In this document: positions 32,756 to 42,434 of the stretch, piece by piece | How positions within the stretch are numbered: position 1 is the first letter of the stretch | Layout: the number at the start of each line of letters is the position of its first letter | NCBI RefSeq assembly: GCF_036226885.1 | Contig: NZ_CP109027.1 | Coordinates: 2,294,001 to 2,358,000 of the forward strand | Direction of reading: 5' to 3' | DNA length: 64,000 bases | Source: Streptomyces sp. NBC_00663 | GTDB lineage: Bacteria; Actinomycetota; Actinomycetes; Streptomycetales; Streptomycetaceae | Made by a program: the position numbers and the translations under genes | The notes under the pieces: generated by a model | Seen by the model: only the letters and a program-made list of their open reading frames with translations | Database searches by the model: none | Told to the model about the DNA's origin: nothing

Positions 32756-34285
32756 TTACTCCGCGCTGCCGTTCGGCGGTTTCGGCTTCACCACCTGCCC
32801 CACCGGCGTCTCCTTCCCCTTCGCCAGCCGGCTGTGCGAGCGGCCGTACAGGAAGTACACGACGAAGCCGAGGACCATCCAGATCGCGAACCGCAGCCAC
32901 GTCTCCGTCGGCAGATTCAGCATCAGCCACAGGGAGGCGAGGACGGAGAGGATGGGGAGGACCGGGACCCACGGGGTGCGGAAGGAGCGGTGCAGGTCGG
33001 GGCGGGTGCGGCGGAGGATGATGACGCCGATCGCGACGACCACGAACGCGAACAGGGTGCCGATGTTGACCAGTTCGGCGAGTTCGCTGAGCGGGGTGAA
33101 GCCGGCGACGATCGCGATGATCACGCCGAGCAGGATGGTCGGGCGGTGCGGTGTCTTGAACCGGGGGTGGACCTGGGAGAAGAAGCGGGGCAGCAGACCG
33201 TCGCGGCTCATGGCGAAGAAGACGCGGGTCTGGCCGAGGAGGAGGATCATGCAGACCGTCGTCAGGCCCACCGCCGCGCCGAAGCTGATGAAGCCCGCGT
33301 ACCAGGGGTGTCCGATGGCCTTGAAGGCGTCGGCGAGCGGGGCGGTCACGGACAGCTCGGTGTAGTGCTGCATACCGGTCACGACGATCGACACGGCCAC
33401 GTACAGGGTGGTGCAGATGATCAGCGAGCCGAGGATGCCTCTGGGCATGTCCCGCTGCGGGTTCTTCGTCTCCTCGGCCGCCGTCGCCACGACGTCGAAG
33501 CCGATGAAGGCGAAGAACACCACGGACGCCGCCGTGAAGATGCCCATGACGCCGAAGTTGGAGGGCGCCCAGCCGAACATCAGCTGGATGAGGGGCGCCT
33601 GGAGGTCACCGCCCGCATCCACCGGCTGGGACTTGGGGATGAACGGGTCGTAGTTGTCGCCCTTGATGAAGAAGGCGCCCGCGATGATGACGACGAGGAC
33701 CACCGTCACCTTGATGGCCACGACGATCGACGTCACGCGCGCGGACAGCTTCGTGCCCAGGACCAGGATGCCGGTCAACACGAGGACGAGCGCCGCCGCG
33801 AGGATGTCGAAGCCGAAGCCGTCGGCGCCGTCCCGGCCGCTGAGCGCCTCCGGCAGATGCCAGCCCGCGTTGTCGAGGAGCGAGGCGATGTAGCCGGACC
33901 AGCCGACGGCGACCACCGCCGTGCCGAGCGCGAACTCCAGGACCAGGTCCCAGCCGATGATCCAGGCGGGCAGTTCGCCGAGGGAGGCGTAACTGAAGGT
34001 GTAGGCCGAGCCGGCCACCGGGACGGTGGAGGCGAACTCGGCGTAGCAGAGCGCGGCCAGCGCGCAGACGACGCCGGCGACGACGAAGGCCAGGGCGACC
34101 GCCGGTCCCGCGTTGTTCTTGGCGACCGTGCCGGTCAGGACGAAGATGCCGGTGCCGATGATGACACCGACGCCGAAGACGGTCAGATCCAGCGCGGAGA
34201 GGGATTTCTTCAGCGCGTGCTCTGGTTCCTCGGTGTCGAGAATGGACTGCTCGACTCTCTTCGTCCGGAAGAGTGTGCTGCTCAC
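32756..34285 (-). CDS. APC-family amino acid permease (cationic amino acid transporter type)
   Basis: The 509-aa protein starts at GTG 34285 with GGGAGG 7 nt upstream. It has 12 or so hydrophobic segments and the conserved first helix of the family (LTVFGVGVIIGTGIFVLTGTVA), plus YAEFASTVPVAGSAYTFSYASLGELPAWIIGW and FFAFIGFDVVATAAEETKNPQRDMPRGI. These are typical of the CAT/YfnA subgroup of proton-coupled amino acid importers. Substrate is not certain. It stands alone between strong terminators. Confidence 0.9.
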   Translation of the reverse strand: MSSTLFRTKRVEQSILDTEEPEHALKKSLSALDLTVFGVGVIIGTGIFVLTGTVAKNNAGPAVALAFVVAGVVCALAALCYAEFASTVPVAGSAYTFSYASLGELPAWIIGWDLVLEFALGTAVVAVGWSGYIASLLDNAGWHLPEALSGRDGADGFGFDILAAALVLVLTGILVLGTKLSARVTSIVVAIKVTVVLVVIIAGAFFIKGDNYDPFIPKSQPVDAGGDLQAPLIQLMFGWAPSNFGVMGIFTAASVVFFAFIGFDVVATAAEETKNPQRDMPRGILGSLIICTTLYVAVSIVVTGMQHYTELSVTAPLADAFKAIGHPWYAGFISFGAAVGLTTVCMILLLGQTRVFFAMSRDGLLPRFFSQVHPRFKTPHRPTILLGVIIAIVAGFTPLSELAELVNIGTLFAFVVVAIGVIILRRTRPDLHRSFRTPWVPVLPILSVLASLWLMLNLPTETWLRFAIWMVLGFVVYFLYGRSHSRLAKGKETPVGQVVKPKPPNGSAE

Positions 34286-34371
34286 GGGCGTACCTCCCAC
34301 GCTGTGTCGTCCTCGACATGATCGAGAGGGGGCGTACTGCGTATGCCCCGGCGCGTGGGGATTCACGCAAA

Positions 34372-34413
34372 TGGGCCGGTCCTACCACCCTTCGCGGTGG
34401 TACGACCGGCCCA
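34372..34413. terminator. Strong hairpin terminator after dxs
   Basis: TGGGCCGGT (34372-34380) pairs with ACCGGCCCA (34405-34413), and an inner stem TACCACC/GGTGGTA extends it. It lies 11 bp beyond the dxs stop. Confidence 0.85.
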
Positions 34414-34423
34414 TTCAGGCGTG

Positions 34424-36349
34424 TCAGTCGCGTGCGGGCTCCGGCTCCTCGGCCGCCGCCGCGCTGCTGTACCTGCCGTCCAGCTTCGAGACCAGGCCGG
34501 TGACCTGCCGGGCGATGTCCGGCGCGGTCAGCCCGATCTCCGCCATCACCTCGGCGCGCGAGGCGTGGTCGAGGAAGCGGGGCGGGATGCCGAAGTCGCG
34601 CAGGGGTACGTCGACGCCGGCGTCGCGCAGGGCCTGGGCGATCGCGGAGCCGACGCCGCCGACGCGGGAGTTGTCCTCGACGGTGACGACCACGCGGTGC
34701 CGCTCGGCCAGCGGGGCCATCGCCTCGTCCACCGGCTTGACCCAGCGCGGGTCGACGACGGTGGTGGTGATGCCCTGCTTGTCGAGGAGCGAGGCGATCT
34801 CCAGGCACATGGGGGCGAGGGCGCCCACGGAGACCAGGAGCACGTCCGGGGTGTCCGTGCCGGGCTCGCGCAGTACGTCCATGCCGCCGACGCGTCCCAC
34901 GGCGGGGACGGCGGGGCCCACGGCGCCCTTCGAGAACCGTACGACCGTCGGCGCGTCGTCGACCTGGACGGCCTCGCGGAGCTGCGCGCGGACCTGGTCG
35001 GCGTCGCGCGGGGCGGCGAGTCTGAGGCCCGGGACGACCTGGAGGATCGACATGTCCCACATGCCGTTGTGGGAGGCGCCGTCGGTGCCGGTGACACCGG
35101 CGCGGTCGAGCACGAAGGTCACGCCGCACTTGTGCAGGGCGACGTCCATGAGGACCTGGTCGAAGGCGCGGTTGAGGAACGTGGCGTAGACGGCGAAGAC
35201 CGGGTGCAGTCCGCCGGTGGCCAGGCCCGCGGCCGACACCGCGCCGTGCTGCTCGGCGATACCGACGTCGTAGATCCGGTCCGGGAAGGTGTCGGCGAAC
35301 TTCTTCAGGCCGACCGGCTGGAGCATCGCGGCCGTGATGGCGACGATGTCCTGGCGCTCCTTGCCGAGCCGCACCATCTCGTCGCCGAAGACGGAGGTCC
35401 AGTCGGCGCCCGAGGCCTTGACCGGCAGGCCGGTGTCGGGGTGGATGGGGCCGATGCCGTGGAAGCGGTCGGCCTCGTCCTGGAGGGCGGGCTGGTAGCC
35501 GCGGCCCTTCTCGGTGAGGACGTGGACGATCACCGGGCCGCCGAAGCGCTTGGCGCGGGCGAGCGCGGACTCCATGGCCTCGATGTCGTGGCCGTCGATG
35601 GGGCCGACGTACTTCAGGCCGAGGTCCTCGAACATGCCCTGCGGGGCGATGAAGTCCTTGAGGCCCTTCTTGGCGCCGTGGAGGGTCTCGTAGAGCGGCT
35701 TGCCGACGACCGGGGTGCGCTCCAGGAGGTCCTTGCCGCGGGCCAGGAAGCGCTCGTAGCCGTCGGTGGTGCGCAGGGTCGCGAGGTGGTTGGCGAGGCC
35801 GCCGATGGTCGGCGCGTAGGAGCGCTCGTTGTCGTTGACGACGATGACCAGCGGGCGGTCCTTGGCGTCGGCGATGTTGTTCAGCGCCTCCCAGGCCATA
35901 CCGCCGGTGAGGGCGCCGTCACCGATCACGGCGACCACGTGGTCGTCACGTTTCTGGATCTGGTTGGCCTTCGCGAGGCCGTCGGCCCAGCCGAGGACCG
36001 TGGACGCGTGGCTGTTCTCGATGACGTCGTGCTCGGACTCCGCCTGCGAGGGGTAGCCGGACAGGCCGCCCTTCATCTTCAGCCTGGAGAAGTCCTGGCG
36101 GCCGGTGAGCAGCTTGTGGACGTAGGACTGGTGTCCGGTGTCCCAGAGCACCTTGTCCTTCGGTGAGTCGAAGACACGGTGCAGGGCGATGGTGAGCTCG
36201 ACCACGCCGAGGTTCGGGCCGAGGTGGCCGCCGGTCTTGGAGACGGCGTCGACGAGGAAGGTCCGGATCTCCTCTGCCAGCTGGTCCAGCTGCTCCAGGC
36301 TGAGCCGGTCCAGATCGCGCGGTCCCCTGATGCGGGTCAGCAGCGGCAC
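34424..36349 (-). CDS. dxs: 1-deoxy-D-xylulose-5-phosphate synthase
   Basis: The 641-aa thiamine-diphosphate enzyme condenses pyruvate and glyceraldehyde 3-phosphate in the first step of the MEP isoprenoid pathway. Start GTG 36349 has AGGAGG 5 nt upstream. It shows [17 protein letters not shown], the ThDP site [17 protein letters not shown], the transketolase middle domain [18 protein letters not shown] and [17 protein letters not shown]. Length and motifs are complete. It is flanked by terminators and appears monocistronic. Confidence 0.96.
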   Translation of the reverse strand: MPLLTRIRGPRDLDRLSLEQLDQLAEEIRTFLVDAVSKTGGHLGPNLGVVELTIALHRVFDSPKDKVLWDTGHQSYVHKLLTGRQDFSRLKMKGGLSGYPSQAESEHDVIENSHASTVLGWADGLAKANQIQKRDDHVVAVIGDGALTGGMAWEALNNIADAKDRPLVIVVNDNERSYAPTIGGLANHLATLRTTDGYERFLARGKDLLERTPVVGKPLYETLHGAKKGLKDFIAPQGMFEDLGLKYVGPIDGHDIEAMESALARAKRFGGPVIVHVLTEKGRGYQPALQDEADRFHGIGPIHPDTGLPVKASGADWTSVFGDEMVRLGKERQDIVAITAAMLQPVGLKKFADTFPDRIYDVGIAEQHGAVSAAGLATGGLHPVFAVYATFLNRAFDQVLMDVALHKCGVTFVLDRAGVTGTDGASHNGMWDMSILQVVPGLRLAAPRDADQVRAQLREAVQVDDAPTVVRFSKGAVGPAVPAVGRVGGMDVLREPGTDTPDVLLVSVGALAPMCLEIASLLDKQGITTTVVDPRWVKPVDEAMAPLAERHRVVVTVEDNSRVGGVGSAIAQALRDAGVDVPLRDFGIPPRFLDHASRAEVMAEIGLTAPDIARQVTGLVSKLDGRYSSAAAAEEPEPARD

Positions 36350-36480
36350 CCGTGCCTCCTTGCAGTAGAGCTGTTGCCGGGCTTGTCGAGTCTAATGTTC
36401 CGCCTTTGCGGACGGCGCCCGGGAGGTGCGTCATACATCACGCGATCGGCTGTACCCACGATCCATCGTTCGTACGACAT

Positions 36481-36522
36481 GAGAACGGCCCGGCGCTGTG
36501 TTTCCAGCGCCGGGCCGTTCTC
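36481..36522. terminator. 18-bp perfect-stem terminator after xylH
   Basis: GAGAACGGCCCGGCGCTG and its exact complement flank the 6-nt loop TGTTTC. It ends 8 bp from the xylH stop and separates the xylFGH genes from dxs. Confidence 0.9.
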
Positions 36523-36529
36523 GGGCGAG

Positions 36530-37852
36530 CTAGCCGCGTCCCGCTGCCTTCTGGGACTTACGCGAGACCGAGTCGATGACCACGGCGCCGAGGAGGACGC
36601 CACCGGTGATCATGTACTGGATCGACGTGTTCATGTTCAGCAGGTCGAGGCCGGTCTGGATGGACTGGATGACCAGCATGCCCAGCAGGGCCGACCACAC
36701 GTTGCCGCGACCGCCGAACAGCGACGTACCACCGATGACGGCCGCCGCGATGGCGAGCATCAGCGTGTTGCCGCCACCGGCGTTCAGCGTCGCCGACGCC
36801 GTCTGACCGGCGAAGAACATACCGCCGATCGCCGCGAAGCCACCGGAGATCGCGAAGACGCTGATCCGGACCATCGGCACGTTGATGCCCGCACGACGGG
36901 CCGCCTCGATGCCGCCGCCGACCGCGAAGACCTTGCGGCCGTACGTCGTACGACGCAGCACGAAGTCCACGATCACCAGCGAGGCGAGGAAGATCACCAG
37001 CGCGTTGGAGACACCGGCGGAGTTGTTCAGCACGACCGCGGCGGCGAAGGCCGCGACCGCGAGCGCCCCGACGCGGATCAGGATCTCGCTGGTCGCCCGG
37101 AAGGGCACACCCGCGGCCTTGCGGCGGCGCTGGTCCATCAGGGAGCCGATCAGCATGGACGCGACGGCGAGGCCGGCCAGGAGGTAGGCGCCGACGATGG
37201 CCTGGTCCATGAAGAACGAGCTCTGGCCGAGCAGCTGGATCGGGCCGCTGTCGGACGGGATGTTGATCGTGCCGCTGTCGCCGAGCAGCCACAGCATCAG
37301 ACCGTTCCAGCCGAGGAAGCCGGCCAGCGTCACGACGAACGCCGGAACGCCGATCTTGGCGAAGAACCAGCCGTGCAGGGCGCCGATGGCGACACCGGTC
37401 ACGACGGCCAGGATCAGGGCGAGCCACTGGCCCATGCCGTGGTTGACCACGAACACCGCGAAGATCGTGGACGCCAGACCGCTGACCGAGCCGACCGACA
37501 GGTCGATCTCACCGAGCAGCAGCACGAACACCAGGCCGATGGAGAGCATGCCGGTGGCGGCCATGAAGTAGCTGATGTTGGACAGGTTGTCCGCGCTCAG
37601 GAACAGGTCGTTCTTCAGCTGGAAGATCGTCCAGATGACGATCAGGCCGACCACGACCGGCAGCGAGCCCAGCTCGCCGCCCTTGACCTTGCGCTTGAAC
37701 TCGGTCAGGTAGCCCTTGAGACCCTCTTCACGGATCAGCAGGCGCGGGTCGACGACCGTGACCGGGGCGGCCGTGGGGTCGTCGGCGGGGGCCACGGTGG
37801 ACTGGTCCGCCACGACTCCGTCCGTCTTCTCTACCTTCGACGTGTCGCTCAC
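36530..37852 (-). CDS. xylH: Xylose-type (CUT2) ABC transporter permease
   Basis: The 440-aa protein starts at GTG 37852, overlapping the xylG stop. A 60-residue soluble N-terminus precedes about 10 hydrophobic segments, with the CUT2/RbsC-like pattern GLVFVLLLGEIDLSVGSVSGL and GGTSLFGGRGNVWSALLGMLVI. It forms the membrane channel for monosaccharide uptake with XylF and XylG. Orthologues beside rok7B7 in Streptomyces serve xylose uptake (established for that locus). Confidence 0.92.
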   Translation of the reverse strand: MSDTSKVEKTDGVVADQSTVAPADDPTAAPVTVVDPRLLIREEGLKGYLTEFKRKVKGGELGSLPVVVGLIVIWTIFQLKNDLFLSADNLSNISYFMAATGMLSIGLVFVLLLGEIDLSVGSVSGLASTIFAVFVVNHGMGQWLALILAVVTGVAIGALHGWFFAKIGVPAFVVTLAGFLGWNGLMLWLLGDSGTINIPSDSGPIQLLGQSSFFMDQAIVGAYLLAGLAVASMLIGSLMDQRRRKAAGVPFRATSEILIRVGALAVAAFAAAVVLNNSAGVSNALVIFLASLVIVDFVLRRTTYGRKVFAVGGGIEAARRAGINVPMVRISVFAISGGFAAIGGMFFAGQTASATLNAGGGNTLMLAIAAAVIGGTSLFGGRGNVWSALLGMLVIQSIQTGLDLLNMNTSIQYMITGGVLLGAVVIDSVSRKSQKAAGRG

Positions 37853-38631
37853 TTTGCCGCCTCCGTGCTGCGACGCCCCGCACGACGGGTCACGGCGTTG
37901 TCCGTGGCACCCGTGATGGCGGCGATGATCTCTTCGTGGGTGGTGTCCTTCACGGAGAAGGAACCGTTGTTCTTACCCAGGCGCAGCACGGCGACGGTGT
38001 CGGCGACAGCCTTCACGTCGGCCATGTTGTGGCTGATGAGGATGACGCCGAGGTTGCGCTCGCGCAGCCGCTCGACGAGGTCGAGGACCTGCGCGGTCTG
38101 CTCGACGCCGAGGGCGGCGGTGGGCTCGTCCAGGATGACGACCTTGGGGTCACCGATCAGGGCGCGCGCGATGGCGACGACCTGACGCTGACCACCGGAG
38201 AGGCTCGCGATCGGGATGCGGACGCTCGGGATGCGGATGGAGAGCGTCGACAGCAGCTCGCGGGCCTTCTGCTCCATCGTGACCTCGTCGATGACGCCGC
38301 GGTGCAGCAGCTCGCGTCCGAGGTAGAGGTTGCCGACGACATCGAGGTTGTCGCACAGCGCGAGGTCCTGGTAGACCGTCGCGACGCCGAGTCCCTGGGC
38401 GTCGTGCGGCTTGTTGATGCTGACCGGCTTGCCGTCCCACTCGATGACGCCCTCATCGATGGGGTGGACACCGGCGATCGTCTTGACCAGCGTGGACTTT
38501 CCTGCGCCGTTGTCGCCGACCAGGGCGACCACTTCTCCGGCGTGGACCTCCAACTCGACGTCGGTGAGTGCCTGCACCGCACCGAATCGCTTGGAGACTC
38601 CGCGCAACGCCAGCACGGGCGTAGCGGACAC
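37849..38631 (-). CDS. xylG: Single-domain ABC ATPase for xylose-type transport
   Basis: The 260-aa protein has Walker A GDNGAGKST, signature LSGGQRQVVAIARAL, Walker B KVVILDEPTA and an H-loop ISHN. GTG 38631 is preferred: AAGGAG lies 9 nt upstream, whereas the ATG at 38640 would abut the same GGAG. It is about half the length of the usual sugar CUT2 ATPases (about 500 aa with two cassettes), so it probably acts as a homodimer. A long hairpin lies between it and xylF. Confidence 0.92.
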   Translation of the reverse strand: MSATPVLALRGVSKRFGAVQALTDVELEVHAGEVVALVGDNGAGKSTLVKTIAGVHPIDEGVIEWDGKPVSINKPHDAQGLGVATVYQDLALCDNLDVVGNLYLGRELLHRGVIDEVTMEQKARELLSTLSIRIPSVRIPIASLSGGQRQVVAIARALIGDPKVVILDEPTAALGVEQTAQVLDLVERLRERNLGVILISHNMADVKAVADTVAVLRLGKNNGSFSVKDTTHEEIIAAITGATDNAVTRRAGRRSTEAAK

Positions 38632-38775
38632 GTGAACCATCTCCTTCGCCGCCTGACCGGCGGGGATGCCGCGCTTGGGGTAGGCGCGGAGAGTTGTGCT
38701 CGAAGCACGATTTACCAGATGAACTTGCGCGCAGCCCGGCCGAGTTGGCAACGGGCGCGTACGCGATGCTTCCGT

Positions 38776-38821
38776 CCGGCGCCCGCCCCGCAGCGGGGTA
38801 TGTGGGCGGGGCGGGCGCCGG
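38776..38821 (-). terminator. Attenuating hairpin between xylF and xylG
   Basis: CCGGCGCCCGCCCCGC (38776-38791) pairs perfectly with 38806-38821 across a 14-nt loop. It sits after xylF within the operon and probably lets only part of the transcripts reach xylGH, keeping the binding protein in excess. Confidence 0.75.
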
Positions 38822-38885
38822 AGGGGCTTTGAGTACCTGCCGACGGGGCGTGCCGTGGCTCAGGCACGCCCCCGAAGGCGGGTGG

Positions 38886-39989
38886 TTACTGGAGGCCGGC
38901 CTTCTTGCACGCGGCGGCGTAGGCCGAGGTGCAGATCTGGTCGACGGTGTACAGCTTGTCCTTGATCACCGTGTCCTTGATGTTGTCGACGGTGACGGAG
39001 ACCGGGGTCAGCAGCTGCGACGGGACCTTGTTGCCGGAGCCGTTGGTCATGGTCGTGGTGGCGAGGTCGTCGATGCTCTTGCCCTCGACCAGGTTGACCG
39101 CGAGCTGGGCGGCGGCGTCGGCCTCCGGCTTGAAGGCCTTGTAGACCGTGCTGGACTGGGTGCCGGCGACGATGCGCTGGATACCGGCGAGCTCGGCGTC
39201 CTGGCCCGTCAGCGGGATACCGGAGATGCCGGAGCCCTTGAGGGTGTTGGCGATACCGCCGGCCATGCCGTCGTTGGCGGCGTAGACGCCCGCGATGTTC
39301 TTGGCGCCCAGCTGGGTGATGGCCGCCTTCATCTTCTGCGCGGCGACCGAGTCCTTCCAGAGGCCGGACTGCTCGTAGGCGATCTTGACCTTGCCGTCGA
39401 GGACGCTGTGGGCGCCCTTCTTGAACAGCGCGGCGTTCGGGTCGGCGTCGTCACCGTTGATCATGACGACGTTGGCCTTGGGGGTCGCCTTGGAGCCGAG
39501 CGAGTCGAGCAGGGCCTGGCCCTGGAGCTGGCCGACCTTCTCGTTGTCGAAGGAGACGTACGCGGAGACCGGGCCCTGGGCCAGACGGTCGTACGCGATG
39601 ACCTTGACGCCCTTCTTGACCGCGGCCTCGATCGAGGACTTGATGGCGGCCGAGTCCTGGGCGGAGACCGCGATGACCTTGACGCCCTTGGTCACCATGG
39701 TGCTGACCTGCTGGGCCTGCTTGGCGGCGTCGGCTCCGGCGTTGGCGTAGGAGACGGTGCAGTCGTCGCACAGCTCCTTGACCTTGGCCTCGAACAGCGG
39801 CTTGTCGAACTGCTCGTAGCGCGTGGTGACGCTGTCGGGCAGGAGCAGACCGATCGACTTGTTGCCCGAGCCGGCGCTGCTGCCGCTGTCGGAGTCGTTG
39901 TCGTCGCCGGCCTTGCCGCACGCGGCGGCCGTGAGGGCGAGGGCCGAGACCAGAACGGGTACAGCCGCACGACGCATAAGCGTGTTCAC
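38886..39989 (-). CDS. xylF: Xylose-type sugar-binding lipoprotein
   Basis: The 367-aa protein has a signal peptide ending in lipobox T-A-A-A-C and a periplasmic-binding-protein type I fold (KSIGLLLPDSVTTRYEQFDKPLFEAKVKEL is the start of it; VKVIAYDRLAQGPVSAYVSFDN, VYAANDGMAGGIANTL, LTGQDAELAGIQRI follow). The AYDR and TGQDAE motifs are typical of D-xylose-binding XylF. It passes xylose to XylG/XylH. It is transcribed 121 bp downstream of rok7B7 on the same strand, with a candidate operator in the gap. Confidence 0.93.
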   Translation of the reverse strand: MNTLMRRAAVPVLVSALALTAAACGKAGDDNDSDSGSSAGSGNKSIGLLLPDSVTTRYEQFDKPLFEAKVKELCDDCTVSYANAGADAAKQAQQVSTMVTKGVKVIAVSAQDSAAIKSSIEAAVKKGVKVIAYDRLAQGPVSAYVSFDNEKVGQLQGQALLDSLGSKATPKANVVMINGDDADPNAALFKKGAHSVLDGKVKIAYEQSGLWKDSVAAQKMKAAITQLGAKNIAGVYAANDGMAGGIANTLKGSGISGIPLTGQDAELAGIQRIVAGTQSSTVYKAFKPEADAAAQLAVNLVEGKSIDDLATTTMTNGSGNKVPSQLLTPVSVTVDNIKDTVIKDKLYTVDQICTSAYAAACKKAGLQ

Positions 39990-40069
39990 TTCAGAAACCT
40001 CCCTGACGAGGCCGCGTCGTTGCGGCCGAGGTGGCTGGAAGTCAACTCGGCCACACGTGCGACGTCAAG

Positions 40070-40081
40070 AAGTAAATACTT
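40070..40081. promoter_or_regulatory. Candidate ROK operator upstream of xylF
   Basis: AAGTAAATACTT is palindromic at AAGTA/TACTT around a central AA, AT-rich within GC-rich DNA, and lies about 80 bp upstream of xylF and downstream of rok7B7. AT-rich AAGT-type inverted repeats are common for ROK/XylR regulators, but the assignment to Rok7B7 is inference. Confidence 0.4.
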
Positions 40082-40110
40082 AACGGGTTGGCAACGGCGG
40101 GTTTCGTTCT

Positions 40111-41355
40111 CTAAGTGAAGGCAGGAGCCGCTGCGTGCAGCGTGCCGTCCAAAAGGGTCGAATCGCCCATCTCGCTGAGTGCGAGAGCAAGCGCTCCGAG
40201 CACCTCCGCACGGCCTCCAAGTGCCCCGGGGAGAACGGTGAGTTGACGTGCCGCGCTGGGAATGGCGTAGCGGCTGACGGACTCCCTTATGGGCCCGAGG
40301 ACCAGCTCGCCGGCCTCCGCGAGATCACCGCCGAGGACCACCCTGCTCGGGTTCAGGAGATTGCAGAGATTGGCGACTCCACTGCCGATGTGTCGGCCGA
40401 CGTCGGCGATCACCCGACGGCAGCCAGGATCTCCGTCCCTGGCCAGCCGCACGACGCCTTCCATCGTCAGGTCCGTGCCGTGACTGGACTGGAGGAGCGG
40501 CAGCACATAGCGCGCGGCCGCGAAGGTCTCCAGGCAGCCGCGGTTTCCACAGCGGCAGACCGGGCCGGATTCATCAAGAGTAATATGCCCGATTTCTCCC
40601 GCTGTGCCACCCGGGCCCCGGTAGATCTTGCCGTCGATGACCAGACCGGCGCCGACACCGCTGGCGACCTTGATGTACGCCAGGTCCCTGACGCCCCTGC
40701 CGCTGCCCCAGACCATCTCGCCGAGGGCACCCAGGTTGGCGTCGTTGTCGACGTGCACAGGGACGCCCAGACGGCCGCGCAGCTCCTCCGCGGGCTTGGT
40801 GCCGATCCAGCCCGGCAGGATCGCCGAGGAGCCCAGGGAGCCGGATTCCACGTCGATCGGGCCCGGGACGCCGAGGCCCACTCCGGCGATCTTCGAGCGG
40901 TCGACGCCGGTTGCCGCGATCAGGCGGTTGACCAGCTCTTCCGCCCGGTCGAAGCCCTGTGTGGAGGAGGCGTCCACGTCCAGTGGCTCGGACTCCTCGG
41001 CCAGCACCTGGTGGGCCAGATTGCCGACCGCCACCCTCAGGTGCGTATGGCCGAAGTCGACACCGATCACGATGCCGGCGTCGCCGCTGAGCGAGACGCT
41101 GCGGGCCCGCCTGCCGCCCGCGGACGTGGGCGTGACCTCGACGGTCCCGCCGTCCTTCAGCTCCCGGACGATGTTGGAGACGGTGGCCGCGGACAGACCC
41201 GTGGTCCGTGCGATCTCCGCCTGGGTGAGCGACCCGGCCAGCCGGACGGCCCGGACGACCCGTTCCAGGTTGGCTCGGTGCAGCGACGACTGCGACCCCG
41301 GAGTCTCCACGACGACCTCCTGCGCGCGGGACCGCATCGACGAGGCCCCGTTCAT
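40111..41355 (-). CDS. rok7B7: ROK-family transcriptional regulator Rok7B7
   Basis: The 414-aa protein starts at ATG 41355; a TTG two codons earlier is possible. An N-terminal winged helix (LTQAEIARTTGLSAATVSNIVRELKDGG) is followed by a ROK domain with the ATP-site-like segment IGVDFGHTHLRVAVG, EIGHITLDESGPVCRCGNRGCLETFAAA (zinc-binding H-x9-CxCGxxGCxE) and VVLGGDLAEAG. Position between ngcEFG and xylFGH matches S. coelicolor Rok7B7, which affects xylose use, carbon repression and antibiotic production (established). Effector is unproven. Confidence 0.9.
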   Translation of the reverse strand: MNGASSMRSRAQEVVVETPGSQSSLHRANLERVVRAVRLAGSLTQAEIARTTGLSAATVSNIVRELKDGGTVEVTPTSAGGRRARSVSLSGDAGIVIGVDFGHTHLRVAVGNLAHQVLAEESEPLDVDASSTQGFDRAEELVNRLIAATGVDRSKIAGVGLGVPGPIDVESGSLGSSAILPGWIGTKPAEELRGRLGVPVHVDNDANLGALGEMVWGSGRGVRDLAYIKVASGVGAGLVIDGKIYRGPGGTAGEIGHITLDESGPVCRCGNRGCLETFAAARYVLPLLQSSHGTDLTMEGVVRLARDGDPGCRRVIADVGRHIGSGVANLCNLLNPSRVVLGGDLAEAGELVLGPIRESVSRYAIPSAARQLTVLPGALGGRAEVLGALALALSEMGDSTLLDGTLHAAAPAFT

Positions 41356-41441
41356 GTCCAACTAGTGAACTCTAAGCTGAGCCGTTCGGGTCGCCTCCCG
41401 TCAAGAGGTTGAACAGTATCCGGGACTCCGCGCACGCCTCG

Positions 41442-41473
41442 GCGCACCGTCACCTGGGGCGGGGACGGTGCGC
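41442..41473 (-). terminator. Terminator after ngcG
   Basis: GCGCACCGTC and GACGGTGCGC form a 10-bp perfect stem with a 12-nt loop, 20 bp past the ngcG stop and upstream of rok7B7. Confidence 0.8.
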
Positions 41474-41493
41474 TCACGGGCGCTCTCGGAGCG

Positions 41494-42417
41494 CTACTTC
41501 AAGGTCGCGGACGTAAGGCCCGCCTGCACCTGGCGCTGGAAGGACAGATAGACGACCAGCATCGGGATCATCGCGATGGTCACGCCCGCGAAGAGCACCG
41601 GAAGGTCGGAGGCGTACCCCTGTTGCTGCTGGAGCTGGATGAGCCCCTGGGTGAGGACGTAGCGCTCGGGATCGTCACCGCTCTGCGGCTGCATGAGGAC
41701 CGTCGGCAGGATGAACTGGTTCCACTGGCCGAGGGTGTTGAAGATGCCGACGCTGACCAGTCCGGGCTTCGCCATCGGCAGCATCACCTGGAAGAAGGTG
41801 CGGCTGTGCGAGGCCCCGTCGAGGATCGCCGCCTCGAAGACCGCCGTGGGCAGGGTCCGGAAGAAGGCGTGCATGAAGAAGACGGTGAACGGCATCGAGT
41901 AGGCGACGTACACCAGGATCAGCCCCTGGTAGGTGTTCAGCATGTCCAGCCGTTTGACCATGAAGAACAGCGGGACCAGGGCCAGGAACACCGGGAACAT
42001 CGCGCCGGCCACGAAGAAGTAGTACAGGAAACGGTTGCCCCAGAACTCGTAGCGGGCCAGCACGTACGCCGCCATCGAGCCGAACAGCATCGTCAGCGGC
42101 ACGGAGAAGACCAGCACGATGACGGTGTTCAGGAAGTAGTCGCCGATGCCCTTGTCCCAGGCCCGGCCGAAGACGTCCAGCGACCAGTTCTGCGGCCAGC
42201 CGAACGCCGAGCCGCCGATCTGGCCGTCGGTCTTGAAGGAGCTCAGGACCAGCCAGAGCAGAGGCAGGATGATCAGCAGGGCCCACAGGGCGAGGAAGCC
42301 GTGCGAGAAGACGTTCAGCACGACGCCTTCGCTGCGGTCGTCGCCGGGGCGGACCGGGGTCTTGGCCACGGGGCGCCGCACGGGGGCGTCCGCGGTCTCC
42401 TTGATGGGGGCGCTCAT
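41494..42417 (-). CDS. ngcG: Chitobiose/GlcNAc-type ABC permease, MalG type
   Basis: The 307-aa membrane protein starts at ATG 42417, 17 bp after the ngcF stop; the open frame upstream is a shadow of ngcF. A charged 35-residue N-terminus precedes six hydrophobic segments. The EAA loop reads EAAILDGASHSRTFFQVMLPMAKPG. The three-gene set beside rok7B7 corresponds to the NgcEFG system for GlcNAc and diacetylchitobiose uptake. No ATPase gene is present, as expected for a MsiK-dependent transporter. Confidence 0.88.
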   Translation of the reverse strand: MSAPIKETADAPVRRPVAKTPVRPGDDRSEGVVLNVFSHGFLALWALLIILPLLWLVLSSFKTDGQIGGSAFGWPQNWSLDVFGRAWDKGIGDYFLNTVIVLVFSVPLTMLFGSMAAYVLARYEFWGNRFLYYFFVAGAMFPVFLALVPLFFMVKRLDMLNTYQGLILVYVAYSMPFTVFFMHAFFRTLPTAVFEAAILDGASHSRTFFQVMLPMAKPGLVSVGIFNTLGQWNQFILPTVLMQPQSGDDPERYVLTQGLIQLQQQQGYASDLPVLFAGVTIAMIPMLVVYLSFQRQVQAGLTSATLK

Positions 42418-42434
42418 CGTCGTATCTCTCCCGC

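Noticed and set aside
34343..36166. 607-aa plus-strand open frame opposite dxs
   Set aside because: dxs is unmistakable; this frame has no motif.
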